Assembly (NCBI GenBank): GCA_019096065.1
Contig: JAGUCH010000009.1
Span: forward strand, 692,001 to 756,000
Source of the DNA: Paracyclopina nana
Taxonomy: Eukaryota > Arthropoda > Copepoda > Cyclopoida > Cyclopettidae
Direction: 5' to 3'
DNA: 64,000 nt
Positions 9,510-21,532 of the stretch are shown one piece after another; the first letter of the stretch is position 1; each line of letters opens with the position of its first letter. The position numbers were made by a program, and so were the translations under genes. A model generated the notes under the pieces. The model was given only the letters and a program-made list of their open reading frames with translations, searched no databases and was not told where the DNA came from.

Positions 9510-11741
9510 ATGGCATCTAATGAACTTATTGACATACAGGACGATGTGACTCGAGCTCTTTACATTGCCAGGATTGCCAGTCACCTTGAGCGGGACCAAG
9601 AACAGCTCGACCAGGAAATCAAGGCCCTTACAATCCTAAGAGGGCCCATTGAAAATGTCATGCCACTGTATACGAGACGCTCGCATTTTCCTGAGGAACT
9701 ACCGAACTCCCAATTAAACCCGCAACAATTAATTGAAGCCTGGAACACTGCCGGCAGTGAGGAAAATGACATCTGGCCGCGCGAGGAGTCAGCCTCCACT
9801 TCTGAGCATATTGCTACGATCATGACAGGCTTGAGAGAGGGATCCGCATTAATGCAACTCATGCAAGTCATCCGCTACATTCTGCACATAAAAAACGCCG
9901 GAGTTGACCCAATCATTGTCCAGATCATCACGTACTTTTTTGGCCTAGAGGCTCTAGCTGAGCTTATGGCCGTAAAGAGCAAGATCAGCTCAGTAGATAA
10001 CATTCGCACTGCCCTCATTACTGCGCTACCGAATCCTCGACAAAATATACTGCCTCTGGCCAAAGGAATTGAAACAGTTTCAGTTATACTTAACCAACAA
10101 CAAATGCCAAGCCAGGAAACTGCCCCACAGGCAACACAACTGGGAGCCATGGACAGACCTCGCCTCTCATCGGGCAAAACAGCCACCAATATCAGAGAAG
10201 CCCACCGACTCCTGGCTACCCAGGAGACACACGATGGCATTGCTCCTCCTCTGCTTTTTGATGATGATGCAGTAGCTAAAGCTCAAAGCCGACTGTACAG
10301 TGGTCAACAAATTGGCAATGAGGAGGAGGTAGTCCTCCACAGTCACCTCACAAAATTGTACAATGTTCAGACAGCCACTGCAGTAATCACAGCCATTCGC
10401 ACCGTTTACAAAAGAATGCCAGGAGCCGATATGTGCTCCCATAGGGCAACTGAGATAAAATCTCGCATCAACTCGATAACTCATGATGTAATTGCCCTGG
10501 CTGAAAGCAAAACTTTAGCCAAACAATATCGCGAGCCTGCCTACCGCAAATTGAGTCAACTTGACTTCTCATCAGTCCAAGGACCTGAGTCTGCTCTCCG
10601 AGTACTAGACCAAGTGATTGACCCTACAGCACCAGAACACAATAGAAAAAGAGAAGTTGACAATGCACTGCTTGTGCTGGCCACAGATTCCTCCTTAACC
10701 CCGCTACAGCATGCATCCTTCATGCAGGCCTTTCTGGCCAATGGGGGATTGCTTTCCAATCACACGGAAGCCGCTAGCAACTCTACCTATTCGGTTGAGA
10801 GACACGAACTGTACGTCCCTCCTCCACCAAATGGTACCGTAGAGCACCCATGTGGAAAAGTTATTAAGACAATAAAACTATCCCTTTACACGGATCGCTT
10901 CAATGTGCATGATCCCCTTATTACTGATAGCAATACCAATACCTTTTTCAAGGCACTAGCAGGGCAGGCAGCCCAAAAGCACTGGTCATGGCAAGCCACA
11001 ATAGAAGCCCTCTGCCTTATGTGCAATCCAAGCACTGTTCGCCTAATTCAGACATTAATGCTTGAACCCAATGCCTTCAAAACTGTGTGGGCCCATTTGC
11101 AATCCACTAGCCATACAAAACCAGCTTACGGTGATGTCCAATCAAGAATAAACAGGCTGCAACTTAACGGACAATTAACCTTCTCAGACGTCATGTCCCA
11201 GTTCTTAGATTTGCGGACCCTCATGTACAAAGGGAACCGCACAAAGGGAGCTGCGATTGCGGCTGCCGTCTTGGATGGCAAATCATGGCTATCAACCTTT
11301 CACTCATCGAACTTTAACTTGATTGAAGATGCCTACGACACCCAAATAATGAGACAAAACATCCCATACAATGAAATCAAAGCATTCACCACTCTCACTG
11401 CAATCGCTACCAGCTTTGTTGGCAACAGCCCCCCACAAGCAGCTAGTACAGAGGCCCAGTCATTGTCCAGTCTACACTCTATACAGGCTGGCACTGCTTC
11501 CCATGACCCCACTAAACTCTCTACCAGGTCTCAAAGTAAACATACAGTTAGCACACAGCCAACTGACCCTGAGCAGACAGGGGCATGTCTCCTATGCAAC
11601 ACACAGGGCCATTTGTATAAAGTTTGCAAACAGTATCCTAATACGCCTAGAAAATTCTTCAGAGTAAATAATGGCCGATGTGACCTCTGTGGAGGCTACC
11701 ATCGCGTCTTAGAAAATCTAAGGTGTTGGAAAGAAAGATAG
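9510..11741 (+). CDS. gag: Element B Gag polyprotein (intact, 743 codons)
   Basis: I chose ATG 9510; the frame is open a few codons upstream but without another ATG. It is related to the Gags of A and C: a central FFGLEAL block, a block around YVPPPPNGTVEHP (compare YVSLPPDGSVLQP in C), then a Trp-rich helix region. The C-terminal end is a canonical zinc knuckle CLLCNTQGHLYKVC followed by CX2CX3HX7C-Trp. It would form particles and package element RNA. It is the only coding region of element B. That this frame is intact while A's is broken suggests B kept a selected or recently copied Gag. No protease or polymerase follows. Confidence 0.88.
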   Translation: MASNELIDIQDDVTRALYIARIASHLERDQEQLDQEIKALTILRGPIENVMPLYTRRSHFPEELPNSQLNPQQLIEAWNTAGSEENDIWPREESASTSEHIATIMTGLREGSALMQLMQVIRYILHIKNAGVDPIIVQIITYFFGLEALAELMAVKSKISSVDNIRTALITALPNPRQNILPLAKGIETVSVILNQQQMPSQETAPQATQLGAMDRPRLSSGKTATNIREAHRLLATQETHDGIAPPLLFDDDAVAKAQSRLYSGQQIGNEEEVVLHSHLTKLYNVQTATAVITAIRTVYKRMPGADMCSHRATEIKSRINSITHDVIALAESKTLAKQYREPAYRKLSQLDFSSVQGPESALRVLDQVIDPTAPEHNRKREVDNALLVLATDSSLTPLQHASFMQAFLANGGLLSNHTEAASNSTYSVERHELYVPPPPNGTVEHPCGKVIKTIKLSLYTDRFNVHDPLITDSNTNTFFKALAGQAAQKHWSWQATIEALCLMCNPSTVRLIQTLMLEPNAFKTVWAHLQSTSHTKPAYGDVQSRINRLQLNGQLTFSDVMSQFLDLRTLMYKGNRTKGAAIAAAVLDGKSWLSTFHSSNFNLIEDAYDTQIMRQNIPYNEIKAFTTLTAIATSFVGNSPPQAASTEAQSLSSLHSIQAGTASHDPTKLSTRSQSKHTVSTQPTDPEQTGACLLCNTQGHLYKVCKQYPNTPRKFFRVNNGRCDLCGGYHRVLENLRCWKER

Positions 11742-12396
11742 ATGGCAGCACTCCCAAGCAAACTAACAAGCTCTACTGCGCTACACAATACTGCACACCA
11801 GAATGGTAACAACTAACTGAAGTCGACCTTTCTGCAAACTATCATGTAAGCTCAAAAATGGCAACACAGGTCTTAAACGACTAGGTGATGCCATGCTACA
11901 AGTGCATAGTATTGAATAAGTATTCAGTAAAGGTCTCGAATTTCTATCACAATAAGAGCCGGTTTCAGGATTGCCACACACTCTCTTACAGGCACTGCAA
12001 CACACAGTCTTCACCACAAAATCAGTTGGGGTGACACCACACCAGCTTGCCGCTTGGACAGCTTTCTTCTCCAAGCACTAGACAGCACAGCCGCACTTAA
12101 AGTCTCGAAAGGCACATGTGTCCACAGTCTTCACCAAAATCAGTTGGGGTGACGAAGCCTTGGACACTTATAGTTCACTTCGATCCCAGCTGAGGCGCTG
12201 ATTGAAGCTTGGAAAATTGGCCTTGATACCCAGCCGGCGAACCTCACACTTGATATGACCCTGCAACAAGCAACCATCAGTACACTTAACAGTCAGATTT
12301 AGTATATACTCACAAGACACTGCCAGTACAGCAATAAGATACTAAGAAGCTTCATGATGATCCCTGTCTCCCTGTTAGTAATGTAGAGTATGGATG

Positions 12397-12437
12397 CCTT
12401 GCTTAGGGCAGAATACCTATTTAGGCTCTAAGCAAGG
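12397..12437 (+). ncRNA. Conserved-loop hairpin, B internal copy 1
   Basis: A perfect 10-bp stem (CCTTGCTTAG and CTAAGCAAGG) around a loop GGCAGAATACCTATTTAGG. The stem shares no arm sequence with the LTR copy, but the loop motif is conserved. Confidence 0.82.
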
Positions 12438-13386
12438 ATGACACCCAGCCTCTACCAAGGGAGATGTGGCAGCTGGAGCTTACTGCAGCCTGAAAAAGAA
12501 GAAAAAAACGCTTAAATTGAGAACTAGAAAGGACCAAAAAGCAGCAAACTTTGACGCATCATATCTCCGCAACGAAGCGTCACAGCCGACTACTTTTTGC
12601 ATCCCTGTATTCGCCTTGCAAGTCTCTACAACTTTTATTACTTGACCAAACCTCTCAGACCACTTTCATTTCGAAGTTGGTCACTGCTATAAAGCTCAAA
12701 AAACGGAAAATTTTTAACAAAACTCGGAAAATAGCTTACCCAATTTGGGGGCATCCAGGCCTCCAGAGGCGTAGTTGTAGCTTGTCCCAGTTGACAAGTA
12801 TATGCTTTGGCCCAACTCCTCCATTAAAGGCCCTCAAGGTCTCTCCACATTCTTCAAAACCACACAGGAACAACGTTTTCACTATGTGTAGCAGCTGGCT
12901 GCTACAGCTAACAGTGGTACTTGACACTGAAGAGTAAATGAGCCACAATTGCAGCAAAAAAGCCTAACGCAGTCGCAACAGTAGCTCTGTGCAACATTTG
13001 GTACTTGGTAGGTCTGGAAAAGTGACGCGCATCATGCTAACAGCACTACCAGATCGTTGACGACCCTTTTTAACCGACAGTTTCCAGAAAGAGCCAAAAT
13101 GTCATAGGCCGATCAACTATGACATCTGGCAGCGCTGCAAGACAGCGCGGCAAACCACACAGAATACCAAAGTGGCCAAAACGGGTTCAAAAAAGCCAGA
13201 ATTGAATACACACACAAGACGCGATGACGATAACCCAATAGGTAAAATACGATGTCCATGAAAATAAGCGAGTACAATATGGACACCATGATATCATGAT
13301 GTCAACAAAGCAACTGCATTTGCTAAGACGCCTGTTTTTCACCACGACAAGACCCAACGAGATCATGCTCATGCCCAGTTTGGATG

Positions 13387-13427
13387 CCCTGCTCGGGGCA
13401 GAATACATATTTAGGCCCCCTACAGGG
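13387..13427 (+). ncRNA. Conserved-loop hairpin, B internal copy 2
   Basis: Outer stem CCCTG and CAGGG, a 3-by-3 internal loop, inner stem GGGG and CCCC, loop CAGAATACATATTTAGG. This is a third independent stem on the same loop motif. Confidence 0.78.
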
Positions 13428-13631
13428 ACACCCAACCTTGCTAGTAGGTAACAGCCGATGACAATACATAACATACTTCCAGCTTTGCCCCACAGCACTC
13501 AACTGACAGCCAAAAACCACTGACTCTCCTAGCAGTCCCCTGCTTTCTCTTTTCTTTTCTTTTAGGGACCCGTGACGCCATCAACCTCATCAAGAGCGAG
13601 GCTTTCTGGAGTCAAAAATAGTTGAGGTGAT

Positions 13632-14238
13632 TGATATGTGATATCTGGTGGGGTCCAGATAGAACGCAGGCGCAGGCCAAGGCAAGTAGGCCGCTGGCTT
13701 AGGAGATGCGAGACGTCGCCACCATCACGCAACAATGAGGAGAGGAACTCGAGGAGTCGCTTCAGGGACGCCGAAGAGCGATGTCCACCAAGAAGTTTAG
13801 CTGTACTTTGAGGTTTGCAGACTCTGGTTTCCACCGAAGTTACCGTGTGTCGGAGATAGCAAATAAAGCAGCTCATTGAATGATAAAACAGTGTTTTTAG
13901 TGAACGAACTCCATCGAGAACTCAGCCTTTCAACCTGAGTTGTTAGCGCAGCGCTGACTTGAAGCCTCAGTTCATCCAGAGGCCTCTCATTTTGGTAGTG
14001 ATCCTACGGTGTGGGATATCTCGCCTCTCCAGAGTCTCGTCTCCGGATATGGGAGTGCATTGACGCTACAGAGCTCCAGGGGGCCAACCAGGACTGTCGT
14101 ACTTGCCAGTCCACGAGGAGACCAAAGTGGTAGACTAGAGAGGTAGAGGCCCCTCGTCTCAAGGGGAAGGTCGATCCAGCCTCAGAGTGCAGAATACGTA
14201 TTTAGGCATCTGAGGCCCCGGTCATCCAGACCCTTTCA
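13632..14238 (+). repeat. Element B 3' LTR (607 bp)
   Basis: Partner of 6967-7573 (offset 6665). Contains the conserved-loop hairpin at 14179-14216. Followed by the duplicated GAGT. Confidence 0.95.
14179..14216 (+). ncRNA. Conserved-loop hairpin, B 3' LTR copy
   Basis: Same sequence as 7514-7551, with the loop motif GCAGAATACGTATTTAGG. Confidence 0.8.
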
Positions 14239-17200
14239 GAGTTGTTTAACCCTTATGATACACGAGTATGAAAACTTTCCTCTGGTTTACCAACGTAATG
14301 AAATTGACAAATACTTTGAGCTGAATGTACTTGGGCACATGGTATTATGTTTAAACTGGCTAACAATATTGAACTGATATTTCATGTACCCGATGAGTAC
14401 TCCACAAATGTAGGGTACTTAACTACTCTTGTATACATGATATTTGGCCAATTGCGATATCAAAATGTTGCAGATAATGTGTGGATACGCACTCTCATGG
14501 ATGGTGATGTATCGGTAGGGGATCCTCTGTTGTGCATGGCTACAACGGCTGCCCTACTTGTACTTTCTGGTTTACAAATGTACCCTGATGACCTCACTAA
14601 GGAGGACATTAAAACAAAGTTTGGTAAATTCATTCCGTTTACTTTAGCTCCTCCGGAATGCACCTGTAAAGTATGCTTAGCGAAGGACAGAAACAAGCAA
14701 GTACCACTAAAAAGTTTCACTACAATTTATGAGGGACCCATTGCGGACACCAGTACGAGGCAAACCGTCTTGAAAAATCCGTCTGAGTTAGATCTGGTAT
14801 CAGCCAGCTTAGAACTTTCTAAGGACGAATTGAATAACCAAAAGTTGTATGACGAAGTGTATAACCTGCTGCTAAAGTTCCCGAGTGAGTTTGACCCACT
14901 ACGAGTACTGAACAGAGTAGCAGGTTATACCTTCCCGTTGAGTGCGGAAACAATATTAAATATGGACTTAGAACACCTCCCTGACGAAGTGAGGGAGGAT
15001 TTCAGAGACCTTTTAATGGAATACAAATGTATCTTTTCTGATGACCCCAGGTCATATCGTTTGTGGAATGTAGAACCAATGAAGTTCCAACTAAAAGATG
15101 ATAAACCATTGGTACCAAAAGTATTCAATATGTCTGGATACGAGACTACACAAGTGGATCGAAAAATTTCACTTATGTTGTCATCAGGTTTGATTGAGAT
15201 TGTGGACAAATCATTGAATAGATATTCTGCATGCCCTTGCTTTCTAACATCGAGACCAAATGACGATAAGTTACCAATGAAGCAAAGGAAACCACGTCTG
15301 TTGGTGGACCTTACTTCATTCAATAAGAATTTGATATTTACCACATCCGAACATATTGTGCCCCCCATACCTACACTGTTGGGGATGTTGTCTAATTCAT
15401 GTTTACTTTCGTCTTTTGATGTAACTTCTGGATATGACAACTTGCCTGTGGATTCAGAAAGTGCAGATATGTGCTGCTTCGCGGTAACGTCCCATCGGAG
15501 CCAATACAGATCTGTATTCTTAAAAAGCAAGAGTTGCCTGCAAGGTATTGCAATTGCTCCAAGAATGTTTGCAGAACTACTGCAACAGGCCATAAACCCT
15601 GAAATATTGCCCTTTACATGCGTATATGTAGACGATTTGGTTGTGGCCTGCAAAAACAGGGACAAACCTAGGCCTGCTACTATAGATGACTACGAACGAC
15701 ATTTAGGAGATCTTAGGAAATTATTCCAAAGCCTTAAAGATTTGAATGCGCTTTTGCAAATTAAAAAGACTCAATTAGGTGTCAAAGAGGCTACCGTCTT
15801 AGGGCACCTAATTAGTATTGATGAAAATGGGGTAATGACAATGCGGATGCCTGACAAGTTCAGGTCTGCATTTTATAACTTCCCAATGCCTACGACTAAG
15901 AAACAATTGCAGAAGTTCATTGGTATGACAAATTGGTTGGGGCAATATTGCCCTAATATGGCTACTTATACTGCACCACTACTAGATGTAATGCAAACAG
16001 CACAAGGAAGGACAGGGAAGTTTACTTTCTCTGCATTCCAGGAAAAATGTTTTTACAAAGTGATAGACGAAATTAAACAAGGTATGTCGTTAGCACTACC
16101 ACGTTTTAAAGAAGGTTACTTAGTAGTTGATTCAGGAGTAATCAGTACTTCAGCCTTACTAATGGAAATTGATGCGAACGGAAAATCAGTGTGTGTTGGT
16201 GCACACAGTGCCCGATTCCCATTGTCAGTTTGCCTGTCGTATCACTCCTTCCAACGAGAAGCCTTAGGAGTCCTAACCATGATAAACCATTTTAAGAGTA
16301 TATTATTTGCATATGAACGATTGGTAGTCGTTACCGACTGCATAGCTATTGCCAGTGTATTAGCTAGTTCCTTCACAGGAAAAGATGCTTTTACGCACAG
16401 ACTTGCAGCCAGCATATATTCTCTGCCTGTGGCTTGGAAATTACGTGCTGTACCACGTACCGAGGTAGAAGTAGTAGATGTATTACTGAACAAATACCAT
16501 CAGACTCCTGAAGACGAAACAGTTTTCTTTGCCCCACACTCCATTGCTGGGCAAATCACACGTGATATATATTCGAATAAATATCCGTTACCTGATGCAG
16601 TAAAGGACAAAGTCCTTACTACCCAGGAACTGCTTACACATGTGTATGACACTCTAGTGAATTCTGGGACCATGAGTAAATCATTGCTCCAGAAACGACT
16701 GCAGTGTCTGAACGATAAATGGGTGGATATGATTGGCACCAAACCCCCATTCATACACAATGACACATCCACATTGCTCCATGCGAAACACGATGATGAT
16801 AACGAATATCTTGAAGAAGAGGTACTCTCGAAAGTCACTCACTCATTCCATGGGGAGGCTGACTTTGATTCACCAGTTTACGATATAGAAAACAACTTAA
16901 AGGTAGATGCAATTACTGTGAAGCGCCGAATTTCGCCACATTTACCAGGAATAACACGCAACCTCCTCATTAAATTACAACAAAATTGTGAGGAAACGCA
17001 GAAAATAGTTAACTTAATGGTGTTGTCTTCCCCGGAAGATGTGCCGTTAGAATTCGCTGTAAAATACAGAGTAATTGATGCTGCCCTGTTAGTAATACGG
17101 AAAAATGTGAAATTACCCTTTAGTGTTGCTACTAATACTAAAGTGTACATGAGCATGCCGAATTGTGTGTATCTTATGGCCTGTATACACCTATTACACA

Positions 17201-17403
17201 ACCATTTAGGTAGTAAAAAGACAAATACATTGTTCACTCAATCTATGTATTCCACTTATTCCGCCAGGATTAGTCGCATCATTGTTGGTGCATGCATGCA
17301 CTGTGCTTTATATCGACAAGCAAATACTAGGTTTGTGGGGAAAGGGCGCGTCCGCATCCCGACCCAACCCTTTGAGCTTGCTATGATTGATTTGGCAAAG
17401 TTT
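14239..17403 (+). pseudogene. pol: Element A pol, part 2: spacer, reverse transcriptase, RNase H, integrase zinc domain
   Basis: Continues pol after element B. Homology to C shows a frame change between 14239 and 14347; the main frame is 14347-17406. The spacer holds a CxCxVCLxK motif (near 14661). The reverse transcriptase follows with LLVDLTSFN, FDVTSGYD and the catalytic YVDD at 15625-15636. The connection block KKQLQKFIGMTNWL and an RNase H-like block (VVDSGVISTSALLMEI, VVTDC) are next. The integrase zinc-binding domain is at the end (His pair, then CMHC near 17300). The order PR-RT-RNaseH-IN is that of Ty3/retrovirus-type Pol. The frame is cut by solo LTR F, whose first bases supply a TGA. 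Confidence 0.87.
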
Positions 17404-18113
17404 TGATGGACGACAAGTTCATCATGGCTCTTTGTTATGGAATGACAGAAAAAGAAGGAAGAAGAAGATGGCTATTCAACGCAACAGTATCAACTATAAC
17501 CTCGCAACCTCCCGTTCTATTTCATCAGAAATTCGCAGATGAGAAAAGGATGAAGCTACCTGGACGAGTGGGGGTTAGCCTTGAGAGGACAAGGCAGGAC
17601 TGCGAGGAAAGAGGGAGTTCTTCGGGGGACTTCAGAGAAGCAACATGTCAACCTCACAGCTGGAGGTTGACTGGTGTGAACTCTGCCAGCAGCTGAAGCC
17701 TGAAGATCCTCACAAAGTTTGAAGAGTACAGTACTGAAGAGACAGCCACAGAGAAGAAACTTTATTGTCATATATATTGTTTTGAGCTCTGATTAGAGGC
17801 AGCTGTTATGATGTGTTGTGCCAGCTAATGAATAGAAAATACCACCAGACCTTAATGAAGTATATTAGTGCTCAGACTCATAGCGAGGTCCTGATCCCTG
17901 GGATGATCAGGGTGAAAGGGCGAGACTTAACCACTGGTCAACTGTACATAAGCGTGCCGAGAGGTTCCTTATCAGGAGTAGTGTATGTGAGGCTGCGGCC
18001 TCTGCGCTGCGGTGAGGATGACCTGGCAGCTCCGGTTGATGCGAATTAGTACTGGACTTGGGACCGATGCTTAACCTTCCTAGGTTCCTGAAGGGAGTAC
18101 GAATTGTAAACTA
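17404..18113 (+). repeat. Solo LTR F (710 bp), related to the A LTR
   Basis: GTTT at 17400-17403 is repeated at 18114-18117, and the host pol frame closes exactly when one copy is removed. It starts TGATGGACGAC and ends AAACTA, so the usual terminal CA is TA. It is similar in plan to the A LTR (GACTTCAGAGAAGCAA block, CTAACCTTCCTAGG-type end). A single LTR without internal sequence indicates recombination between two LTRs of a former full element. Confidence 0.85.
17647..17671 (+). ncRNA. Dimer-initiation-like hairpin in solo LTR F
   Basis: Arms GTCAACCTC and GAGGTTGAC (9 bp, perfect) close loop ACAGCTG, whose CAGCTG is palindromic. It is flanked by the same GACTTCAGAGAAGCAA block as the A LTR hairpin, so it is the positional equivalent. 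Confidence 0.78.
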
Positions 18114-20676
18114 GTTTGACCAGACTTTAGTAAAAGGGAAAGCAGCACACCACTGCTTAGTTTTTGTAGATGTGTATTCTAAAATGATAATTGCGAAACC
18201 TCTCCTCAACGATAAATATAAAGAAGTTGCAAACGCGATGGAAGAGGTTATCTCCTTATTTGGAGTACCGAAAACATTATTGGCCGACAATGGAGCCCAA
18301 TTGACAAGTAACAAAGCACTGCAACGACTGGTTGACAGGTATAAGATTAAAGAATTATGCCATTATCGGGCACTATCTCCGTATAAACACTCGAACGCAT
18401 ATGCTGAAAACACCATACAAATAATCCGGAGTGCTTTAGTATTGAATTCTAATTCATACGGTATGCCTATAAGTGAAGTGTTTAAAACATCTATTTATGC
18501 CATTAATAACCGACCACTGACATATTTGACATATACAGATAAAAATGGGGTTAAAGTAACCCCTACACCATTTTCGTTATTCTTTGACAAGATGCCCACA
18601 TACCACTTAGGACGCGATGTATTTGAGATACTTAGTGAGAGTGAAGACCAAATACATAAGGCTGAGTGGCAGCAACGAATGCTAGAATATGACCAAGAGG
18701 AGCAATTCCAGCTGGAAAAAATGAAGGCCACCGAAAGACCATCATTTAAACCGGAAATTGGGTCGTTAGTATTGATTATAAAACATCCTATTAATAAACA
18801 GAGATACAAATTTATGGAAGACCTATTCGAGGTCATTGATATTGGTTAACACTCTACAGTGACCGTCAAACCGTATTTGCATGATGGCTTGAGTAGGGAA
18901 GTCAGTTTGGACCATGTAAAACTGTACAGATTCCATAAGTTATATCGCTTTCTCCCGAGTAAATTGGCGGAGCTATTAAAAACGCCATATACCCCTGAGG
19001 AAATTGTACGTTGAAAGGCGAGAAACGAAACTATAGAGTTTTTAAGGGAAGAATCACCTGAAGCCCATGATTATAACTTGAGAAATAAAACTGAAGCATC
19101 CAGTGTGAATACCTCGTCTGGGTCTCTCGTTTCCCAATCTACGTCTACTAATACAAGTATTAGTGCTAAGCACCAAACTTATAAACGATCTGGTTCTATA
19201 TTAATGCAAAAGGCTGCAAATATGTTCAAGCCAACAGATATAGCCCGCATACAAGATGAGAACAAGGCCATTGTTCAAAAACAATGGGAACAGTATGACA
19301 GGAGAAAGTTAGAAGAAAAGTACCTAAGAAAAAAGGAAGCTCTCGATCGCACGAACAGCCTACTTGGTAGTGATGAGCAATCCGGAAAAGATACTGATGA
19401 TGAAATCGACAGAATAGTTGCACTAAGCAAAAACTCTGGTCAAGACGAAGCTTTTTATGATGACCTGCTTGCATTGAGCGAACGAGGACCTCCTACATTT
19501 GCTGAAATGGCCCAAAACGAGCGCCTATATGACAATTTACCACCGGCTGGACCTGACTACATTAGTACACCCGACCGCACAAATTTTAGCGAAGGCACCT
19601 TAACAGGCTTTAGTCCTGTTTCTAGAGCCTTCAGAGGTCAATACAGGGAGCAACATGACCCTGACATTCTGGATAGCCCAGAAAAGGACGATGCTAACAA
19701 CATTGAAGAAGTTGTGGAATATGCTAATTCGCTAATTACTCCAACAAAATTCGATATTGATTTAGAGTCCCTTTCAGCCGGTTTAAATAGCCTCAACTTG
19801 GCGTTGCCGGCTGATCCAAACAATGGAGCTGTTCACGAACCAATTGATAGTGATACAGATAGCGATAGTTCGCCATCTGTTTATTCTACGGCAAAACGGT
19901 ATATTAAAAGTAGTCCAAAAGGGCAAGGTATTAGGGGTACTATTCGAAGCGTTTTAGACGTTGTCCGCCGCCAGTTAACCCTATCGCCGAGACAACGAGC
20001 CTCCTCACGGTCTAGTTCTGTCCCTGTCGATGAGCCAAGTGCTCCAAAGGATGACGCCGAAAGCGATGACCAGGAAAATCAGGAACCACAAGTCCGATAC
20101 ACTGTAATGAGATCACCAATTAAAGAAAGTGTTCCTAACACTGAAAATGTTGAAGTACCTGCTGGAGATAATAGCCCATCAGGTCCTGAAGCGGAAGTGG
20201 AGGAAGCAGGCGAGGTCGCAACGACCCCAAATGACCCTCCCGGTGTCCCGGACCCTGTCCCATCTCCTGTACGTATCCTTCGACAACCAGGGCTACGTGA
20301 TAGAAAAAAGGATATTAATTATAGAGAATTGGCAGGAATACGTAAATACGACAAAAGCAAAAGTAAAACTGTGAAAAAGCAGGGATACTTTCCTAACATT
20401 CCACGTCGTACTCCACTGGAAAAGGAGGATGCTGAGTTAGTACGGGTTAAATATACAAATACCAACACCGACCCAAGCCCAGGAGAAGAGGAAATTTTGA
20501 AAGAAGTGATCCAAAAGTGGAAGAGAAATAAGAATGTAGCTACAGTTCCGGACTACATCCAGTTTCTGAAAGCTACTGGCATGGATCATCATGATGATGG
20601 CAACATAAATGAGATGAAAAGGATGTGCCTCACCTATGATGAGCTAAACCAGTTAGCTTTCAGAAAGTTTCGTTAG
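18114..20676 (+). pseudogene. pol: Element A pol, part 3: integrase core, C-terminal domain and long polar tail
   Basis: Resumes at the F duplication. Integrase core residues are visible: the first Asp is just before F (MIDLAKF), the second is in LADNGAQLTS, and the Glu is in AENTIQIIRSALV. A small beta-rich integrase C-terminal region follows (GSLVLIIKH, FMEDLFEVI, VKLYRFHKLY) and a YNLRNK motif resembling YNLRSR of other Ty3-type elements. Two in-frame stops, TAA 18847-18849 and TGA 19013-19015, break it. Then come about 530 codons of charged, low-complexity sequence with a coiled-coil-like MFKPTDIARIQDENKAI block and a PVSRAFRGQ motif, both shared with element C. This tail is foreign to ordinary Ty3 Pol. 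Its role is unknown. Confidence 0.83.
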
Positions 20677-21532
20677 CGAAACCAGTGCATGAAAAGATAC
20701 TTGCTAGGTATCTCACATAATGCCATGATTGACATACACACTAGAGTACGTATACTGGAACTTTTACTGGATTAAACCCAGAAAAGTATATGGCAATGAA
20801 CAATAATAGACACCTCATTGCTGAGTTCCCTCGTACACAATAGGCTTAAACCTGTACGGTGTATGTATGAGCTCGCCTAATGCGAAGAACGTATTACTTT
20901 AAGCCCAAGAAAATCAGTGCACCATCAATATTACCAAATAATGATGATGGTGCAGCTTAAGTGATCAAGATTGAGCAACTTGAATAACTGGAGGCAGCCA
21001 GCAGATTTCACTTCAGTTCACCTCTGCAGGCCCACCAGTAAATGATACGAATACGACAAACAAAGTGGCACTTATCCTTGATGTTGCTGTAAAAAGGCAA
21101 TCAAGATTGCTAAGCTTTAGTGACAAACCGGTGTGGTAGAATGCACTACTTCCGAAATATGATCTGCTTAAATAACTCTATAGTTACCAACAACTGAGAG
21201 TGGCTGTGACATACACACAGGACTCACCTATGTGCAATGTATAGTTCAATGGTATAATAAAAATCACGTCGTGCATTGTACTAAGTACTTAGATGACATA
21301 TATGGCATACAAAGCTCTGTGTAATAATAAAATATTTTGTTATCTTTGCTTTGTTGGTCCATTTTACTTGACATAAAATAGCAATTACAACGGTATACTA
21401 TCAGTAATTCCCAGTCCCTTGCGTGTTGCTGAGGACCAGCGGGAAATTTCCTGTAAAAAGTATTAAAGTCCTTACACAAACCTTAAGTAGGGATTATATC
21501 ATGACAAACTTAAGGGTACACCTCGGACCTCA
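20677..21532. other. Noncoding spacer after A pol
   Basis: No supported frame. A few hairpins are present (for example arms GATAC and GTATC near 20697). Begins the noncoding region that leads into the hairpin array. Confidence 0.45.

Larger units (their letters stand above)
11742..13631 (+). other. Element B 3' noncoding region
   Basis: No pol homology in either strand. Contains two conserved-loop hairpins and a direct repeat (about 12004-12040 and 12122-12155, sharing CACAGTCTTCACCA and AAATCAGTTGGGGTGAC). The purine tract expected before the 3' LTR is weak: about 13610-13631, CAAAAATAGTTGAGGTGAT. Confidence 0.6.
6967..14238 (+). mobile_element. Element B: nonautonomous, gag-only LTR element inserted in A pol
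   Basis: Two 607-bp LTRs differ at only three positions I could find. Termini are TGA and TCA, and the target GAGT is duplicated at 6963-6966 and 14239-14242. Inside there is a primer site, a 1.9-kb repeat-rich leader, one intact gag-like frame, and 1.9 kb of noncoding sequence where pol should be. Gag-only LTR elements are known in plants as TR-GAG. Its Gag is related to those of A and C, so enzymes of that lineage may move it (inference). Insertion is recent. Confidence 0.92.

Noticed and set aside
17403-17696. 97-codon frame after A pol part 2
   Set aside because: It lies inside solo LTR F, including the hairpin; not a gene.
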